Shown piece after piece: positions 8,970 to 18,265 of a stretch of 64,000 bases of DNA; positions within the stretch are counted from its first letter, which is position 1; each line of letters starts with the position of its first letter. The DNA comes from an uncultured Methanobrevibacter sp. (lineage in GTDB: Archaea; Methanobacteriota; Methanobacteria; Methanobacteriales; Methanobacteriaceae): positions 128,124 to 192,123 of the forward strand of contig CANQZY010000001.1 in NCBI GenBank assembly GCA_947628455.1, read 5' to 3'. Made by a program: the position numbers and the translations under genes. The notes beneath the pieces were generated by a model. It was not told the origin of the DNA. It searched no databases and saw only the letters and a list, made by a program, of their open reading frames with translations.

Positions 8970-9041
8970 TGGTTCCGACGAGATTTGAACTCGTGATCCC
9001 CTCCTTGTAAGGGAGGTATCATACCCCTAGACCACGGAACC
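8970..9041 (-). tRNA. tRNA-Val (anticodon UAC)
   Basis: The minus-strand sequence folds as a 72-base cloverleaf. The acceptor stem pairs GGTTCCG with CGGAACC, with A as discriminator. The D arm contains the AGGGG loop, the anticodon stem CCTCC pairs with GGAGG, and the loop CTTACAA places anticodon TAC at positions 34-36. The T arm carries the TTCAAAT loop. CCA is not encoded. There is no intron. TAC reads valine GTA and related codons, which are frequent in this AT-rich genome. A TATA-like element lies about 35 bases upstream and an oligo-T run follows. Confidence 0.96.
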
Positions 9042-9071
9042 ATATAACATTACTATTTAAGTTTGATATTG

Positions 9072-9086
9072 TATATAAATATTTCG
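9072..9086 (-). promoter_or_regulatory. TATA/BRE-like promoter of tRNA-Val
   Basis: Read on the minus strand this is CGAAATATTTATATA, a good archaeal BRE plus TATA combination. It ends about 31 bases before the mature 5' end of tRNA-Val, as expected if transcription starts a few bases before the tRNA. Confidence 0.5.
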
Positions 9087-9184
9087 TTTAATATTGATAT
9101 AATTATAATATTGTTTTGTTTAGGAATTAAAAAAGCTTAAATTTAAATAAAATTTATAATATTCAACTGGTAATATTATTTATA

Positions 9185-10090
9185 ATGAATGTAATTGAAA
9201 TTACTATTTTATCTATTGTTATAATGATAAGTTTAGGTTATTTCTTAAAAAAAATTGATTTTTTAACAGAAAAAGACATTCTTCCTTTAAATAAATTAGT
9301 AATGAATATTTTAATGCCGTGCATGATTTTTTCAGCATTATATTCTGCTGATTTAAGTTTAATACCAAAATTAGGGATTTTGCCTTTTGTTATTTTAATA
9401 TCCTCTTTTATTTCAGGTTTTATATCTTATTTTATTTTAAAAAGATTTAATATAGATAATAAGAAAATTTGGAGTATTATTGTATCAATAATGATAGCTA
9501 ATACTGCATTTATGGGATATCCTGTGAATTTAGGTATATTTGGTCAATCTGGATTTTTAAGAGCTATATTCTGTGATTTAGCTACTTTATGCATATTCCT
9601 AATACTTTCATTTATTCTTATTCTTAAGTTTGGAGGCACAATTAAAACAGCTCTTAGAAAAATGTTATTATTTCCACCATTATGGGCTGTTATTTTAGGT
9701 TTGACTCTTAACTCTTTAAATATTCATATTGGTCCAGTTATTGACAATGTTGTTAATTATCTTGGAAATGGAGCTATTCCAATTATCATGATTTCTCTTG
9801 GTCTTTCAATTAATTTAAAAAGAATTAAAAGAAGTCATAATATAGCAATTTTTACATCAATTATGAAACTTGGAATTTTCCCGTTAATAGCTTTTATAAT
9901 TGTGTCTTTTCTACATTTATCAGGACTTGAATATACAATAAGTATTATTGAAGCTGCAATGCCGTCAGGAATGTTATCTTTACTTTTAACTATTACATAT
10001 AAATTAGATTATCATTTGACTTCTGATTGTATATTAACTAATACATTATTATCTTTAATAACTCTTCCAATCATCATAAATTTAATTTAA
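9185..10090 (+). CDS. AEC family (auxin efflux carrier-like) transporter
   Basis: The 301-residue protein has about ten hydrophobic membrane helices in two five-helix halves. It carries family features such as LNKLVMNILMPCMIFSAL in the second helix and NTAFMGYPVNLGIFG in the fourth, then a PLWAVILGL stretch that begins the second half and the EAAMPSGM motif near the end. AEC carriers export or import small organic anions such as malate or amino-acid-like molecules; the substrate cannot be predicted. The gene is monocistronic, between tRNA-Val (divergent) and hdrA (same strand, 210 bases downstream). Confidence 0.85.
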   Translation: MNVIEITILSIVIMISLGYFLKKIDFLTEKDILPLNKLVMNILMPCMIFSALYSADLSLIPKLGILPFVILISSFISGFISYFILKRFNIDNKKIWSIIVSIMIANTAFMGYPVNLGIFGQSGFLRAIFCDLATLCIFLILSFILILKFGGTIKTALRKMLLFPPLWAVILGLTLNSLNIHIGPVIDNVVNYLGNGAIPIIMISLGLSINLKRIKRSHNIAIFTSIMKLGIFPLIAFIIVSFLHLSGLEYTISIIEAAMPSGMLSLLLTITYKLDYHLTSDCILTNTLLSLITLPIIINLI

Positions 10091-10180
10091 TTTTATAAAT
10101 TAATTATATACCCTAAAAAATTAAATTTTTGAATTATAAATTTATCATGTTATATATAGTTTACTCAACGTTTTTTTATA

Positions 10181-10195
10181 GAAATATTTATAAAT
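10181..10195 (+). promoter_or_regulatory. hdrA promoter (BRE/TATA)
   Basis: GAAATATTTATAAAT has a purine-rich BRE followed by a good TATA box (TTTATAAAT at 10187-10195). Transcription would start near 10215-10220 and give a leader of about 80 bases before the hdrA ATG at 10301. Inferred from sequence pattern and spacing only. Confidence 0.45.
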
Positions 10196-10280
10196 GTGGA
10201 CTTATTACATATTTAATAGTCTAATATTTTAATTAATAAAATTCTTTTTTTTATATAAAATATTTAGATTATGTCCTATA

Positions 10281-10290
10281 CTTGTACAAG
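10281..10290. promoter_or_regulatory. Perfect palindrome overlapping the hdrA ribosome binding site
   Basis: CTTGTACAAG is a perfect 10-base palindrome whose last three bases (AAG) are the beginning of the hdrA Shine-Dalgarno sequence AAGGTGA at 10288-10294. A protein bound here on DNA or RNA would affect hdrA expression. It is GC-richer than its surroundings, which makes chance less likely, but no function is shown. Confidence 0.35.
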
Positions 10291-10300
10291 GTGAATTTTA

Positions 10301-12289
10301 ATGGCAGAAAAAAAAAGAGATAATAACGAAGAATTGAGGATAGGAGTTTATGTCTGTCACTGTGGTGTAAATATCGGTGGAGTCATTAACTGTCCTGAAG
10401 TTGCAGAATATGCAAAGACACTTCCTGGTGTCGTTTTAGCTAAAGATTATAAATACATGTGTTCTGACCCAGGTCAATTATTAATACAAGAAGACATTAA
10501 AGAACATAACCTAAATAGAATTGTTGTAGCAGCTTGTTCTCCTCGTCTTCACGAACCCACATTTCGTCGATGTGTTGAAGAAGCAGGATTAAACAAATTT
10601 TTATTTGAATTTGCTAATCTAAGAGAACAAGATTCTTGGGTGCATATGGCTGAACCAGAAGAAGCTACTGAAAAAGCTAAAGATTTAACACGTATGGCAG
10701 TGGCTAAAGCAAGATTATTAGAACCTCTTGACGCAACAAAAGTAGGAGTAGACAACAAAGCTCTTGTCATTGGTGGGGGAGTAACTGGTATTCAATCAGC
10801 ATTAGATTTAGGAGATATGGGATTCCAAACATATATGGTAGAAAAAAATCCTACTATTGGTGGAAGAATGGGTCAATTGGATAAAACTTTTCCAACTCTT
10901 GACTGTTCAATGTGTATTTTAGCACCTAAAATGGTAGATACTGCAAAACATGAAAATATTGAATTAATTACTTATGCCGAAGTAAAAAATGTTGATGGAT
11001 ATATTGGTAACTTCACTGTAGATGTAGAGAAAAAGGCAAGATATGTTGTAGAAGATCTTTGTGTAGGATGCGGATCTTGTGTAGAAGTTTGCCCTATTGA
11101 AATACCTAATTACTATGATGAAGGTATTGGTATGGTAAAAGCTGCTTACATTCCGTTCCCTCAGGCTGTACCATTATGTGCAACTATTGATAAAAATTAT
11201 TGTATTGAATGCATGCTTTGTGATCAAATTTGTGAACGTGGAGCAATTGATCATCAACAAGAACCAGAAAATATCAAATTAGAAGTCGGTACAATTATTG
11301 CAGCCACCGGATATGATCCTTATGATCCATCTGATATCTATCAATATGGATATGGTCGTTACGCTAATGTAATTACCGCAATGGAAATTGAAAGAATGAT
11401 TAATGCATCAGGTCCTACTGAAGGTCATGTAATTAAACCGTCTGATGGTGAAACACCTAAACGTATTGCATTTATCCATTGTGTTGGTTCAAGAGATGAA
11501 CAAATTGGAAAACCATATTGTTCTAGAGTATGTTGTATGTATTCTATGAAAAATGCACAATTATGTGTTGATCATGAACCTGATACTGAAGTAACATGTT
11601 ATTATATGGATATTCGTGCATTTGGTAAAGGATTTGAAGAATTCTACAAAACTTCCCAAGAAAAATATGGTATTGGATTCTTAAGAGGAAAACCTGCTCA
11701 AATTATTGAAAATGATGATTTAACTTTAACTATAAGATCTGAAGATACTTTAATGGGAAAAGTAACAGAATACACTTATGATTTAGTTGTTTTAAGTGTA
11801 GGACTTGAAAATCCAGAAGGTTCAGAAGAACTCAGACAAACATTAGGTATTTCAAGATCTTCAGATGGATTCTATATGGAAGCTCACCCTAAACTCAGAC
11901 CTGTTGATACTTTGACTGATGGTGTTTATGTTGCTGGGGTTGCACAAGGCCCTAAAGATATTCCTGACTCTGTAGCACAAGGTTCAGCTGCAGCATCAAG
12001 AGCAGCTATTCCAATGTCTAAAGGAGAAGTAGAAATTGAACCTATTGTCGCACGTTCTGATGACTTAGTATGTGGTGCTTGTGAAGTTTGTGTTGAATTA
12101 TGTCCATTTAGTGCTATTTCCATTGTTGGAGATGAAGGTAACAGTCATGCAGAAATTAATGTTGCATTATGTAAAGGATGTGGAACATGTGTAGGTGCAT
12201 GCCCATCTGGTGCTATGGATCAACAACACTTTAAAACAGATCAAATTATGGCACAAATTAGTGCAGCTCTTGAAGATATGGGTAAATAG
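10301..12289 (+). CDS. hdrA: CoB--CoM heterodisulfide reductase subunit A
   Basis: HdrA is the flavin-bifurcating subunit of the heterodisulfide reductase/[NiFe]-hydrogenase complex. It couples reduction of CoM-S-S-CoB to reduction of ferredoxin, in the cytoplasm. In the 662-residue protein I see the N-terminal CHCGVNIGG motif at 19-27, the FAD-binding GGGVTG at 158-163 and CSMC at 202-205. An inserted ferredoxin domain has cysteines at 254, 257, 260, 264 and at 301, 304, 307, 311. [14 protein letters not shown] is at 405-418, and a C-terminal ferredoxin domain has cysteines at 591, 594, 597, 601 and 624, 627, 630, 634. No hdrB or hdrC is adjacent, as is usual in Methanobacteriales. A good TATA box and a palindrome at the ribosome binding site precede it. 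Confidence 0.98.
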   Translation: MAEKKRDNNEELRIGVYVCHCGVNIGGVINCPEVAEYAKTLPGVVLAKDYKYMCSDPGQLLIQEDIKEHNLNRIVVAACSPRLHEPTFRRCVEEAGLNKFLFEFANLREQDSWVHMAEPEEATEKAKDLTRMAVAKARLLEPLDATKVGVDNKALVIGGGVTGIQSALDLGDMGFQTYMVEKNPTIGGRMGQLDKTFPTLDCSMCILAPKMVDTAKHENIELITYAEVKNVDGYIGNFTVDVEKKARYVVEDLCVGCGSCVEVCPIEIPNYYDEGIGMVKAAYIPFPQAVPLCATIDKNYCIECMLCDQICERGAIDHQQEPENIKLEVGTIIAATGYDPYDPSDIYQYGYGRYANVITAMEIERMINASGPTEGHVIKPSDGETPKRIAFIHCVGSRDEQIGKPYCSRVCCMYSMKNAQLCVDHEPDTEVTCYYMDIRAFGKGFEEFYKTSQEKYGIGFLRGKPAQIIENDDLTLTIRSEDTLMGKVTEYTYDLVVLSVGLENPEGSEELRQTLGISRSSDGFYMEAHPKLRPVDTLTDGVYVAGVAQGPKDIPDSVAQGSAAASRAAIPMSKGEVEIEPIVARSDDLVCGACEVCVELCPFSAISIVGDEGNSHAEINVALCKGCGTCVGACPSGAMDQQHFKTDQIMAQISAALEDMGK

Positions 12290-12298
12290 ATTTAAAAA

Positions 12299-12319
12299 TT
12301 TTTTTTTCTAATTTTTTTT
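12299..12319. terminator. T-tract terminator after hdrA
   Basis: Two runs of nine and eight T, separated by CTAA, begin ten bases after the hdrA stop codon. A further T run follows at about 12331. Such tracts are the common intrinsic termination signal of archaeal RNA polymerase. The convergent gene argF ends about 80 bases further on. Confidence 0.5.
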
Positions 12320-12400
12320 CTTTTAAACTATTTTTTTAAATTTATTAAATTAAAAACAAGTAATTTTTTCTATTATAATATAAAAAATAGGAAGATATAT

Positions 12401-13306
12401 TTATTTTAAATAGTAATATAAAATTGCTTTTTGTGCATGAAGTCTATTTTCAGCTTCATCAAATACTACTGATTGTGGTCCATCAATAACATCGGATGTT
12501 ACTTCTTCTCCTCTAATAGCTGGAAGACAATGCATAAATATTGCATTTTTTTTAGCTTTCTTCATTAAAGTTTTGTTAACTTGATAGGGTAGAAAATCTT
12601 TTAATCTTTGTGATGATTCTTTTTCATCGCCCATACTAACCCAAACGTCTGTGTATACTATATCAGCATTATTAATAGCTTCATTAAGATTAGATGTTAT
12701 TGTTATTTGTGAATTATTTTTTGAAGCTATTTTTTCAGCTTTATCCATAATTTGTTTGTTTGGTTTGTATTTTTCAGGTCCTACTATGGTTATATCTATT
12801 TCTAACATTGGACAAATTAAAAGTAGTGAGTTACTTACGTTATTACAGTCACCAACAAAACATAGTTTTTTACCTTTAAATCCCCCTAAATGTTCTTTAA
12901 TTGTTAGCATGTCTGCTAATACTTGGCATGGATGTTCTAAATTTGTTAAGCCACTTATTACTGGAACATCGGAATGTTTAGCTAATTCTTCTACATCACT
13001 ATGTTCTATTGCTCTAATCATTATTCCGTCTACAAATCGACTTAAAACTTTAGCGGTGTCAGATATAGATTCTCCTCTTCCCATTTGCAAATCGTTTGAT
13101 GATAAAAATAATGCTCTTCCACCTAATTGATACATTCCAACATCAAATGATACTCTCGTTCTTGTTGAGGCTTTTTGGAATATCATAGCTAATGTTTTAC
13201 CTTTTAATGGTTGATCTTCAATTTCATTAGCTTTTATTTTTTCAGCTAACTCTAGAATATTTTTCACGTCTTTTTGTATATCACAAACTGATAATAAATT
13301 TTTCAT
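12401..13306 (-). CDS. argF: ornithine carbamoyltransferase
   Basis: This enzyme transfers the carbamoyl group from carbamoyl phosphate to ornithine, giving citrulline in arginine synthesis. The 301-residue protein shows the carbamoyl-phosphate binding STRTR motif at 47-51, HPCQ at 125-128 and the ornithine-binding HCLP at 259-262. A DxxxSMG segment near 220 marks it as ornithine rather than aspartate transcarbamylase. Length is normal. It is divergent from the histone gene, with 193 bases between start codons, and convergent with hdrA. argS lies more than 20 kb away, so arginine genes are not clustered here. Confidence 0.97.
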   Translation of the reverse strand: MKNLLSVCDIQKDVKNILELAEKIKANEIEDQPLKGKTLAMIFQKASTRTRVSFDVGMYQLGGRALFLSSNDLQMGRGESISDTAKVLSRFVDGIMIRAIEHSDVEELAKHSDVPVISGLTNLEHPCQVLADMLTIKEHLGGFKGKKLCFVGDCNNVSNSLLLICPMLEIDITIVGPEKYKPNKQIMDKAEKIASKNNSQITITSNLNEAINNADIVYTDVWVSMGDEKESSQRLKDFLPYQVNKTLMKKAKKNAIFMHCLPAIRGEEVTSDVIDGPQSVVFDEAENRLHAQKAILYYYLK

Positions 13307-13441
13307 TTTATCATTACCTAATCTTTTAAGAAAAACATATTTTCTTTTTATTATATATTAAAGGTTTCTATATTATTTTTTTAATTGTTTTTATTTTTAA
13401 TATCTATTATATTAAAAATTAAAGAATTTTAAACCATTATA

Positions 13442-13450
13442 TTTAAATAT
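13442..13450 (+). promoter_or_regulatory. Candidate TATA box of the histone gene
   Basis: TTTAAATAT is the best TATA candidate in the argF-histone spacer. It would place transcription start near 13470, about 30 bases before the ATG and upstream of the Shine-Dalgarno sequence GGAGG at 13486-13490. Confidence 0.35.
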
Positions 13451-13499
13451 TATAAAGAATATATTCTTATTTACAAATTTATAAAGGAGGTTATTATAT

Positions 13500-13703
13500 A
13501 TGAGTGAATTACCAATCGCACCTGTTGGTCGTATATTAAAAAATGCTGGAGCTCAAAGAGTTTCTGATAATGCTAAAGAAGCATTAGCTGAAGCATTAGA
13601 AGACTATGGTGAAAAAATAGCTTCAAAATCTGTTGAATTTGCACGTCATGCAGGTAGAAAAACTGTAAAAGCTGAAGATATTAAATTAGCTTTAAAAAAT
13701 TAA
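13500..13703 (+). CDS. archaeal histone (HMf family)
   Basis: A 67-residue single histone fold with the archaeal signature. It starts with [16 protein letters not shown], followed by [18 protein letters not shown] for the long central helix and [16 protein letters not shown] at the end. Dimers and longer multimers wrap DNA. It lacks N- and C-terminal tails. A strong Shine-Dalgarno sequence (AAAGGAGG) precedes it, consistent with high expression. Counting bases, the ATG itself begins at 13501 at the latest, so the boundary given may be one base early. The small ORF that follows, on the same strand after about 60 bases, may share its transcript. Confidence 0.97.
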   Translation: MSELPIAPVGRILKNAGAQRVSDNAKEALAEALEDYGEKIASKSVEFARHAGRKTVKAEDIKLALKN

Positions 13704-13764
13704 TTTAGTTCTAATATTTTTATTTTTTTAATTTTTTCTTATCTATAAAATTGGTGTACTTTTT

Positions 13765-13911
13765 ATGGCTGTTAATCAATTAGAAACTAATTTAGAAGCA
13801 ATTACAAGAACTCTTGCATATCTTGAAAATAATGGATGTAATGATGAAAATAAACTTAATGAATTGAGAAGAGAAAGAGATAAAATACTTTCAGACCTTA
13901 AATTAATTTAA
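13765..13911 (+). CDS. Small hypothetical helical protein (48 residues)
   Basis: An ATG-initiated frame of 48 codons that encodes a charged, heptad-like helical peptide. It begins MAVNQLETNLEAITRTLA, has a short CND-containing turn in the middle and then a second helix rich in R, E, K and D. It looks like a two-helix hairpin. GGTG lies at 13753-13756, in reasonable position for a ribosome binding site. It is 61 bases after the histone gene and its end overlaps the convergent surE by nine bases. I do not recognise the family. The regular amphipathic pattern and intact frame argue for a real gene, but this is moderate. Confidence 0.6.
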   Translation: MAVNQLETNLEAITRTLAYLENNGCNDENKLNELRRERDKILSDLKLI

Positions 13912-14679
13912 CCATTTTTTTAGGAGTTCTTTATCCCCTGTTTGATCTAATTTTAATGGAGTCAAGGTGGTTTTATTTTCTTTTAATAAACTGTAACCAT
14001 CAGTTCCTTTTTCTTTAAATTCGCATTGATTTCCTCCAATCCAGTAGTAAGGTTTTCCACGAGGGTCAAGACGTGTTTGGATTTTAGGCATATACATTCT
14101 CTCTCCAAGACTTACAACTTCGAATTCTTCGTTTACAGGATTTTCAGGTATATTTAAATTTAGTAAATCTGCACCTTCAGGCATTCCTTTTTTAAGAATT
14201 ATTTTTGCTAATTTATTAATCATTTTTTTTGCAAAGTTAAAATCTACATCAATCTCTCCATTTTCAAATTTAATATCGTTTTTACTTACTGTTTGTGAAA
14301 CGGCCAGTGTAGGAATATTGAAACTTGCAGATTCTATGGCGGCCCCTATTGTTCCAGAAGTTGTTAACTCTGATTTCCCTATGTTAAACCCTGTATTTAT
14401 TCCAGATATCATAATGTCAGGTTTTTCTTCCATTATTTCAAATAATCCTATTGTAACTGCATCTGTTGGAGTTCCATTAACGCTATAACCTTTACTACCA
14501 TCTTTTAATGTTACTTGATTTACTCTTAGTGGATCGTATAATGTTAGAGCATGTCCAATTCCACTTTGTTGAATTTCTGGAGCTACTACAGTAGTATCAC
14601 ATAAATTTTCCACTGCTTTTTTTGCATATAAAATACCTGTTGCATTTATCCCATCATCATTACTTATCAGTGCTTTCAT
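13903..14679 (-). CDS. surE: 5'/3'-nucleotidase SurE
   Basis: SurE is a metal-dependent survival-protein phosphatase that dephosphorylates nucleoside monophosphates. The 258-residue protein starts with the family's SNDDGINATGI motif, whose paired aspartates D9-D10 bind the metal. It continues with the GTPTDAV segment near residue 90, then SGINTGFNIG and SGTIGAA. No Shine-Dalgarno sequence is visible before the ATG, and an AT-rich TATA-like stretch lies about 25-35 bases upstream, so the message may be leaderless. It is convergent with the small ORF downstream of the histone gene, and their ends overlap by nine bases. Confidence 0.95.
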   Translation of the reverse strand: MKALISNDDGINATGILYAKKAVENLCDTTVVAPEIQQSGIGHALTLYDPLRVNQVTLKDGSKGYSVNGTPTDAVTIGLFEIMEEKPDIMISGINTGFNIGKSELTTSGTIGAAIESASFNIPTLAVSQTVSKNDIKFENGEIDVDFNFAKKMINKLAKIILKKGMPEGADLLNLNIPENPVNEEFEVVSLGERMYMPKIQTRLDPRGKPYYWIGGNQCEFKEKGTDGYSLLKENKTTLTPLKLDQTGDKELLKKWLN

Positions 14680-14787
14680 ACATTGATTTTTGTTTTTAAG
14701 AATTAAAATATATTTTCAATTTCATAAACTTTAATAATAATTATTTTATATATATTTATATTAATAACATTCTTTAAGGTGGAAAAT

Positions 14788-15699
14788 TTGGAAAAACAAC
14801 AACTAATTAATTTTATTTCTAAAGTTATGGAGGAGTCTGGTTTTAAAGTTTATAAAAATTTTAAAACTTCTATAGATGTTATTGATATTTATGCTGTTTT
14901 ACCTACTACTGTTGGAGATTTTGGTGTTGTTGTTGCATGTAATAATTATAATAAAGATTCTTATGTTGGAATTGATTTATTAAAGAATATGGAATCAATA
15001 TCTGAGAATATTAAAGCGTCTAAGGTCATGATTGTTACATCATCTTTTTTTTCAGAACAAGCTACTAATTATGCTATTAGAAAAAATATTAAATTAGTTG
15101 ATAGAAAGGGTTTACTTGAACTTGCTCATAAATATCAAAATCATGAAGAGGAAGTTGAAGTTGAAATAATTGAGAATTATCATGATAAAGGTCTTGGATC
15201 AAATGTTATAGACGATGATTATGCAGAATATGATTATGATGCTCGTGATATGGAGTATTTAATGCAAAATAGTGGTAGTGATCTTTATTTTAGCGGACAA
15301 AATAATTTATATAGACAAATTGAGTATGAACAAGTAAATGAAGGTATTTTTTCTAAATTTAAAAAAAATAATAATGGTTCTTTAAATAATATAAATATTA
15401 ATTTAGATAGAAATAAAGCTCCAATAAAAACTATTTTAACTCTTATTAAACCTTATTTAGGAAATCCTCTTGTTTTGATTCTTCTCGTTGTTTTGATCAG
15501 CTATTTTATTTCATATGTTATTGGAAATATATTAAAATCCCCTAGTGCGATAGGAGGTATAGTTGAGCTTTTCTTTGCATTAATACTCTCCTATGGATTT
15601 ACTTATTTCTTTGCTCAAAGAAATAGATATTTTATCATTAGAGGAACATTTGTTTTCTTTGTTTCTTTAATTATTTTAATTATTTTAATTTTAATCTAA
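14788..15699 (+). CDS. Mrr-like restriction endonuclease-fold protein with C-terminal membrane helices
   Basis: The N-terminal ~130 residues look like a PD-(D/E)XK fold of the Mrr/DUF2034 kind: a VMEESGFKVYKN helix, then DVIDIYAVLP and DFGVVVACNNY strands, and a VMIVTSSFFSEQATNYAIRK helix-strand unit ending in KLVDRKGLLEL. The middle (about 130-215) is acidic and low in complexity. The C-terminus has three or four hydrophobic helices from about residue 225. TTG 14788 is preferred as start because AAGGTGG sits just before it; a GTG at 14779 would overlap that site. The substrate is unknown. It could be a membrane-tethered nuclease or a protein-quality-control factor, as some PD-(D/E)XK membrane proteins are not DNases. 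Its end overlaps the convergent Wzy-like gene by four bases. Confidence 0.7.
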   Translation: MEKQQLINFISKVMEESGFKVYKNFKTSIDVIDIYAVLPTTVGDFGVVVACNNYNKDSYVGIDLLKNMESISENIKASKVMIVTSSFFSEQATNYAIRKNIKLVDRKGLLELAHKYQNHEEEVEVEIIENYHDKGLGSNVIDDDYAEYDYDARDMEYLMQNSGSDLYFSGQNNLYRQIEYEQVNEGIFSKFKKNNNGSLNNININLDRNKAPIKTILTLIKPYLGNPLVLILLVVLISYFISYVIGNILKSPSAIGGIVELFFALILSYGFTYFFAQRNRYFIIRGTFVFFVSLIILIILILI

Positions 15700-16766
15700 A
15701 CTTTTTTTATATTTTTATAATTTAAACAAATTAAAATCAAACCTAATATAAAAAATATCCAAATCATAATATCTGTTGGGCCTGTTTCAATCCAAATTAA
15801 AGTATGAATAAGAATTATAGAATAAATTCCAATAAATATTCCTTTTTCTACTTTAGCTGTTTTATTTAATAATTTTAAGAATGCTCCTAAAAATAACATT
15901 TGGATAATAAGGCCTATTATTCCAAAATCAAGATAAACAGGTCCAAATAATGTTGATGTTAGACAAACATTATCTGTTAAAACATAATTTCCAATAAAAG
16001 TTCTAGGGCTACCTGAAGAGAATATCATTGATAAAATATGTCCATGTGTTGTTCCTGCTAAATGCAAAATTCTTTGAAATACCTCTAAGGTAAAACCCGC
16101 TCTATAGAATACTAATTCTAAAGGATTTAGCATCCAATGTTGATTTAAAATTGATTGTGATGCAATATATCCTATGCATATTCCTCCGACAACAATTGAT
16201 ACTATAAATATAATTCCAAGCTTTCTTGAAATTTTTTTAATATAATAGAGTGTTATAAAAGCAGATCCAAGAACACCTATTACTGAAGTTCGATATCCAT
16301 TAAGAATATAAACAATACTACCTATTAAAACTAAAAATAAATATTTTTTTTTATAATATTTAGCTAGTAAAATATTAAGTGAGGGTAAAAATATTAAATA
16401 TGAAATTCTCCATATAATTGTTGTTGCATTAGATTTTAACACACTATTAAATAAAGGAATTCCACCAATTAATATTAAATTAACACATTGTAAGATAATA
16501 GCAATTAATGTTAAACTTAATAGTAATTTTTCAGACAAAAATGAGATTTTAATTTTATTTTTATTCTCTATTTTGATTTTATATTTTATAATCAAACTAC
16601 CTATTATTAAGATAATAACTCCAAAGATGACTGTTAATATTGTTTGTATATTTAAAGGGTATTCAAATCTATAATTAAATGATCCAATATATCCCATTGC
16701 TAAAAATATTAAAATACAAATAGCTATAATCCATGGAGAAAAAAAATCAATTTTTCTAAAATTCAA
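15696..16766 (-). CDS. Polytopic membrane protein, Wzy/O-antigen-polymerase-like
   Basis: About 356 residues with around ten hydrophobic helices and a long extracytoplasmic-type loop rich in H, G and S at about two-thirds of the length (HLAGTTHGHILSMIFSSG, then SPRTFIGNYV). This layout resembles oligosaccharide repeat-unit polymerases (Wzy-like), and archaeal members are often called O-antigen polymerase or oligosaccharide repeat-unit polymerase. I chose TTG 16766 because a GGTGA sequence in the last codons of cfbB lies five bases before it. An ATG at 16778 or GTG/ATG further up would lie inside cfbB. The gene follows cfbB directly and probably shares its mRNA, although the functions look unrelated. 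Confidence 0.65.
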   Translation of the reverse strand: MNFRKIDFFSPWIIAICILIFLAMGYIGSFNYRFEYPLNIQTILTVIFGVIILIIGSLIIKYKIKIENKNKIKISFLSEKLLLSLTLIAIILQCVNLILIGGIPLFNSVLKSNATTIIWRISYLIFLPSLNILLAKYYKKKYLFLVLIGSIVYILNGYRTSVIGVLGSAFITLYYIKKISRKLGIIFIVSIVVGGICIGYIASQSILNQHWMLNPLELVFYRAGFTLEVFQRILHLAGTTHGHILSMIFSSGSPRTFIGNYVLTDNVCLTSTLFGPVYLDFGIIGLIIQMLFLGAFLKLLNKTAKVEKGIFIGIYSIILIHTLIWIETGPTDIMIWIFFILGLILICLNYKNIKKV

Positions 16767-16767
16767 T

Positions 16768-18117
16768 TTATTCACCATTTTCTTTTGCTGAAATAACAAA
16801 TCTTTCACCAAATTTTGGCATTGCGGCTACATGTGTATGTATATAGCTAGCAAGCGTATTATTTGATATGAATCCATCTTGATTTTTATAAGAACCTGTT
16901 CCTCTATTAACTTTAAAAGCTAATTTATTTTGAAGTTTATTTACATTAACTTTAGAATAATGGAATTCATGTCCATTAATAATATCTCCTTTTTTAGAAA
17001 TTATATTATCTTTTTGAACTTCGCTTATTGTATATTTAAGAGCTTGAACTTTATCAGTTAAATTAGAACTATAAGGATATATATTAACCATTTTTTTGTT
17101 ATTAATAGAATTAGTTAAATATATTAATCCGCCACATTCTGCAAATATTGTTCTTTTATCATCATGAAATTGTTTAATATCTTTTAACATTTTTTTATTT
17201 GATGTAAGTTCTTTTGTAAATAATTCGGGATATCCTCCGCCAATATATAATCCATCAACATCAGGAAGATTTTCATCTTTTAATGGAGAAAAATATTTAA
17301 TTTTAGCGTTGTTAGCTTCGATAGCTTCTATATTTTCTTTATAATAGAAGTTAAAAACTTCATCAAACGCAACACCTATTTTTACTTTTTCTTTATTTCC
17401 TTTTATCCAAATAGGTTCTAAATTTGAATTAATTTTAGGAGCATTTTTAGCTATTTCAACTAATCTATCTAAATCTATAGAGTTTTCTATTAATTTACAC
17501 CAGGAATCAATCTGTTTTAATGAGCTTTTTGATTCAAAAGTAGGAATTAAACCTAGATGTCTTTGTTCAATAGCTATTTTATCATCACGTTTTATTCCTC
17601 CAATAACTTCAACACCCGTTATTTCTTCTATTGAGCGTTTTGTTTTAAGATAATGTTTTTGATTTTTAACTTTATTTAAAATAACTCCTGCAATGTTAAT
17701 TTCAGGATCTATTTGTTTAAATCCTAAAACAATAGCTGCAGCACTTCTAACAATACTTTTTGAATTGATAATTAAAATAACAGGGGCTTTTAATGATTTG
17801 GCTATTGAAGCAGTACTTCCTATGTCATTAACAGAATCTATTCCTTCATATAATCCTCTTACACCTTCAATAATTGCTATATCTTTATTTGTCATAGCTT
17901 TAAGATAAGAATCTCTAATTTGTCCCGGTGTCATAAAAAAAGAATCAAGATTACGTGAAGGGGTGTTACATGCTAAAGTATGATAAGATGGATCAATATA
18001 ATCAGGACCGACTTTAAATGGTTGTACTTTATATTTTTCACTTAATGCTTTCATAATTCCGGTAGATATTGTTGTTTTTCCAACAGCACTACCCGTCCCT
18101 GCTAAAATTATTCTCAT
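16768..18117 (-). CDS. cfbB: Ni-sirohydrochlorin a,c-diamide synthase (CobB/CfbB family)
   Basis: A 449-residue ATP- and glutamine-dependent amidase. The N-terminal dethiobiotin-synthetase-like domain has P-loop [10 protein letters not shown] at 7-16, and the substrate region [10 protein letters not shown] starts at about 37. The C-terminal class I-like glutaminase domain has GGGYPE at 293-298, the nucleophile C328 in AECGG and late histidines H427 and H429. In methanogens this family amidates Ni-sirohydrochlorin for coenzyme F430 and may also act on cobyrinate for B12; sequence alone cannot separate the two. No Shine-Dalgarno sequence is seen before the ATG. A Wzy-like gene follows immediately. 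Confidence 0.92.
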   Translation of the reverse strand: MRIILAGTGSAVGKTTISTGIMKALSEKYKVQPFKVGPDYIDPSYHTLACNTPSRNLDSFFMTPGQIRDSYLKAMTNKDIAIIEGVRGLYEGIDSVNDIGSTASIAKSLKAPVILIINSKSIVRSAAAIVLGFKQIDPEINIAGVILNKVKNQKHYLKTKRSIEEITGVEVIGGIKRDDKIAIEQRHLGLIPTFESKSSLKQIDSWCKLIENSIDLDRLVEIAKNAPKINSNLEPIWIKGNKEKVKIGVAFDEVFNFYYKENIEAIEANNAKIKYFSPLKDENLPDVDGLYIGGGYPELFTKELTSNKKMLKDIKQFHDDKRTIFAECGGLIYLTNSINNKKMVNIYPYSSNLTDKVQALKYTISEVQKDNIISKKGDIINGHEFHYSKVNVNKLQNKLAFKVNRGTGSYKNQDGFISNNTLASYIHTHVAAMPKFGERFVISAKENGE

Positions 18118-18265
18118 AATATTTTCTTTTAGTATATTTAATTATATTAGTATTTTCATTCATGTTTTAGATAGTATTTTTCAATATCAATGCTTATTTA
18201 AACCAAATATTTTATTTAATATCATTAATAAAATTAAATTATAAATTATTTTATTTGGTGAGTAG

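Noticed and set aside
12651-13130. Plus-strand frame opposite argF
   Set aside because: It is the antisense of a clear ornithine carbamoyltransferase and has no family features of its own.
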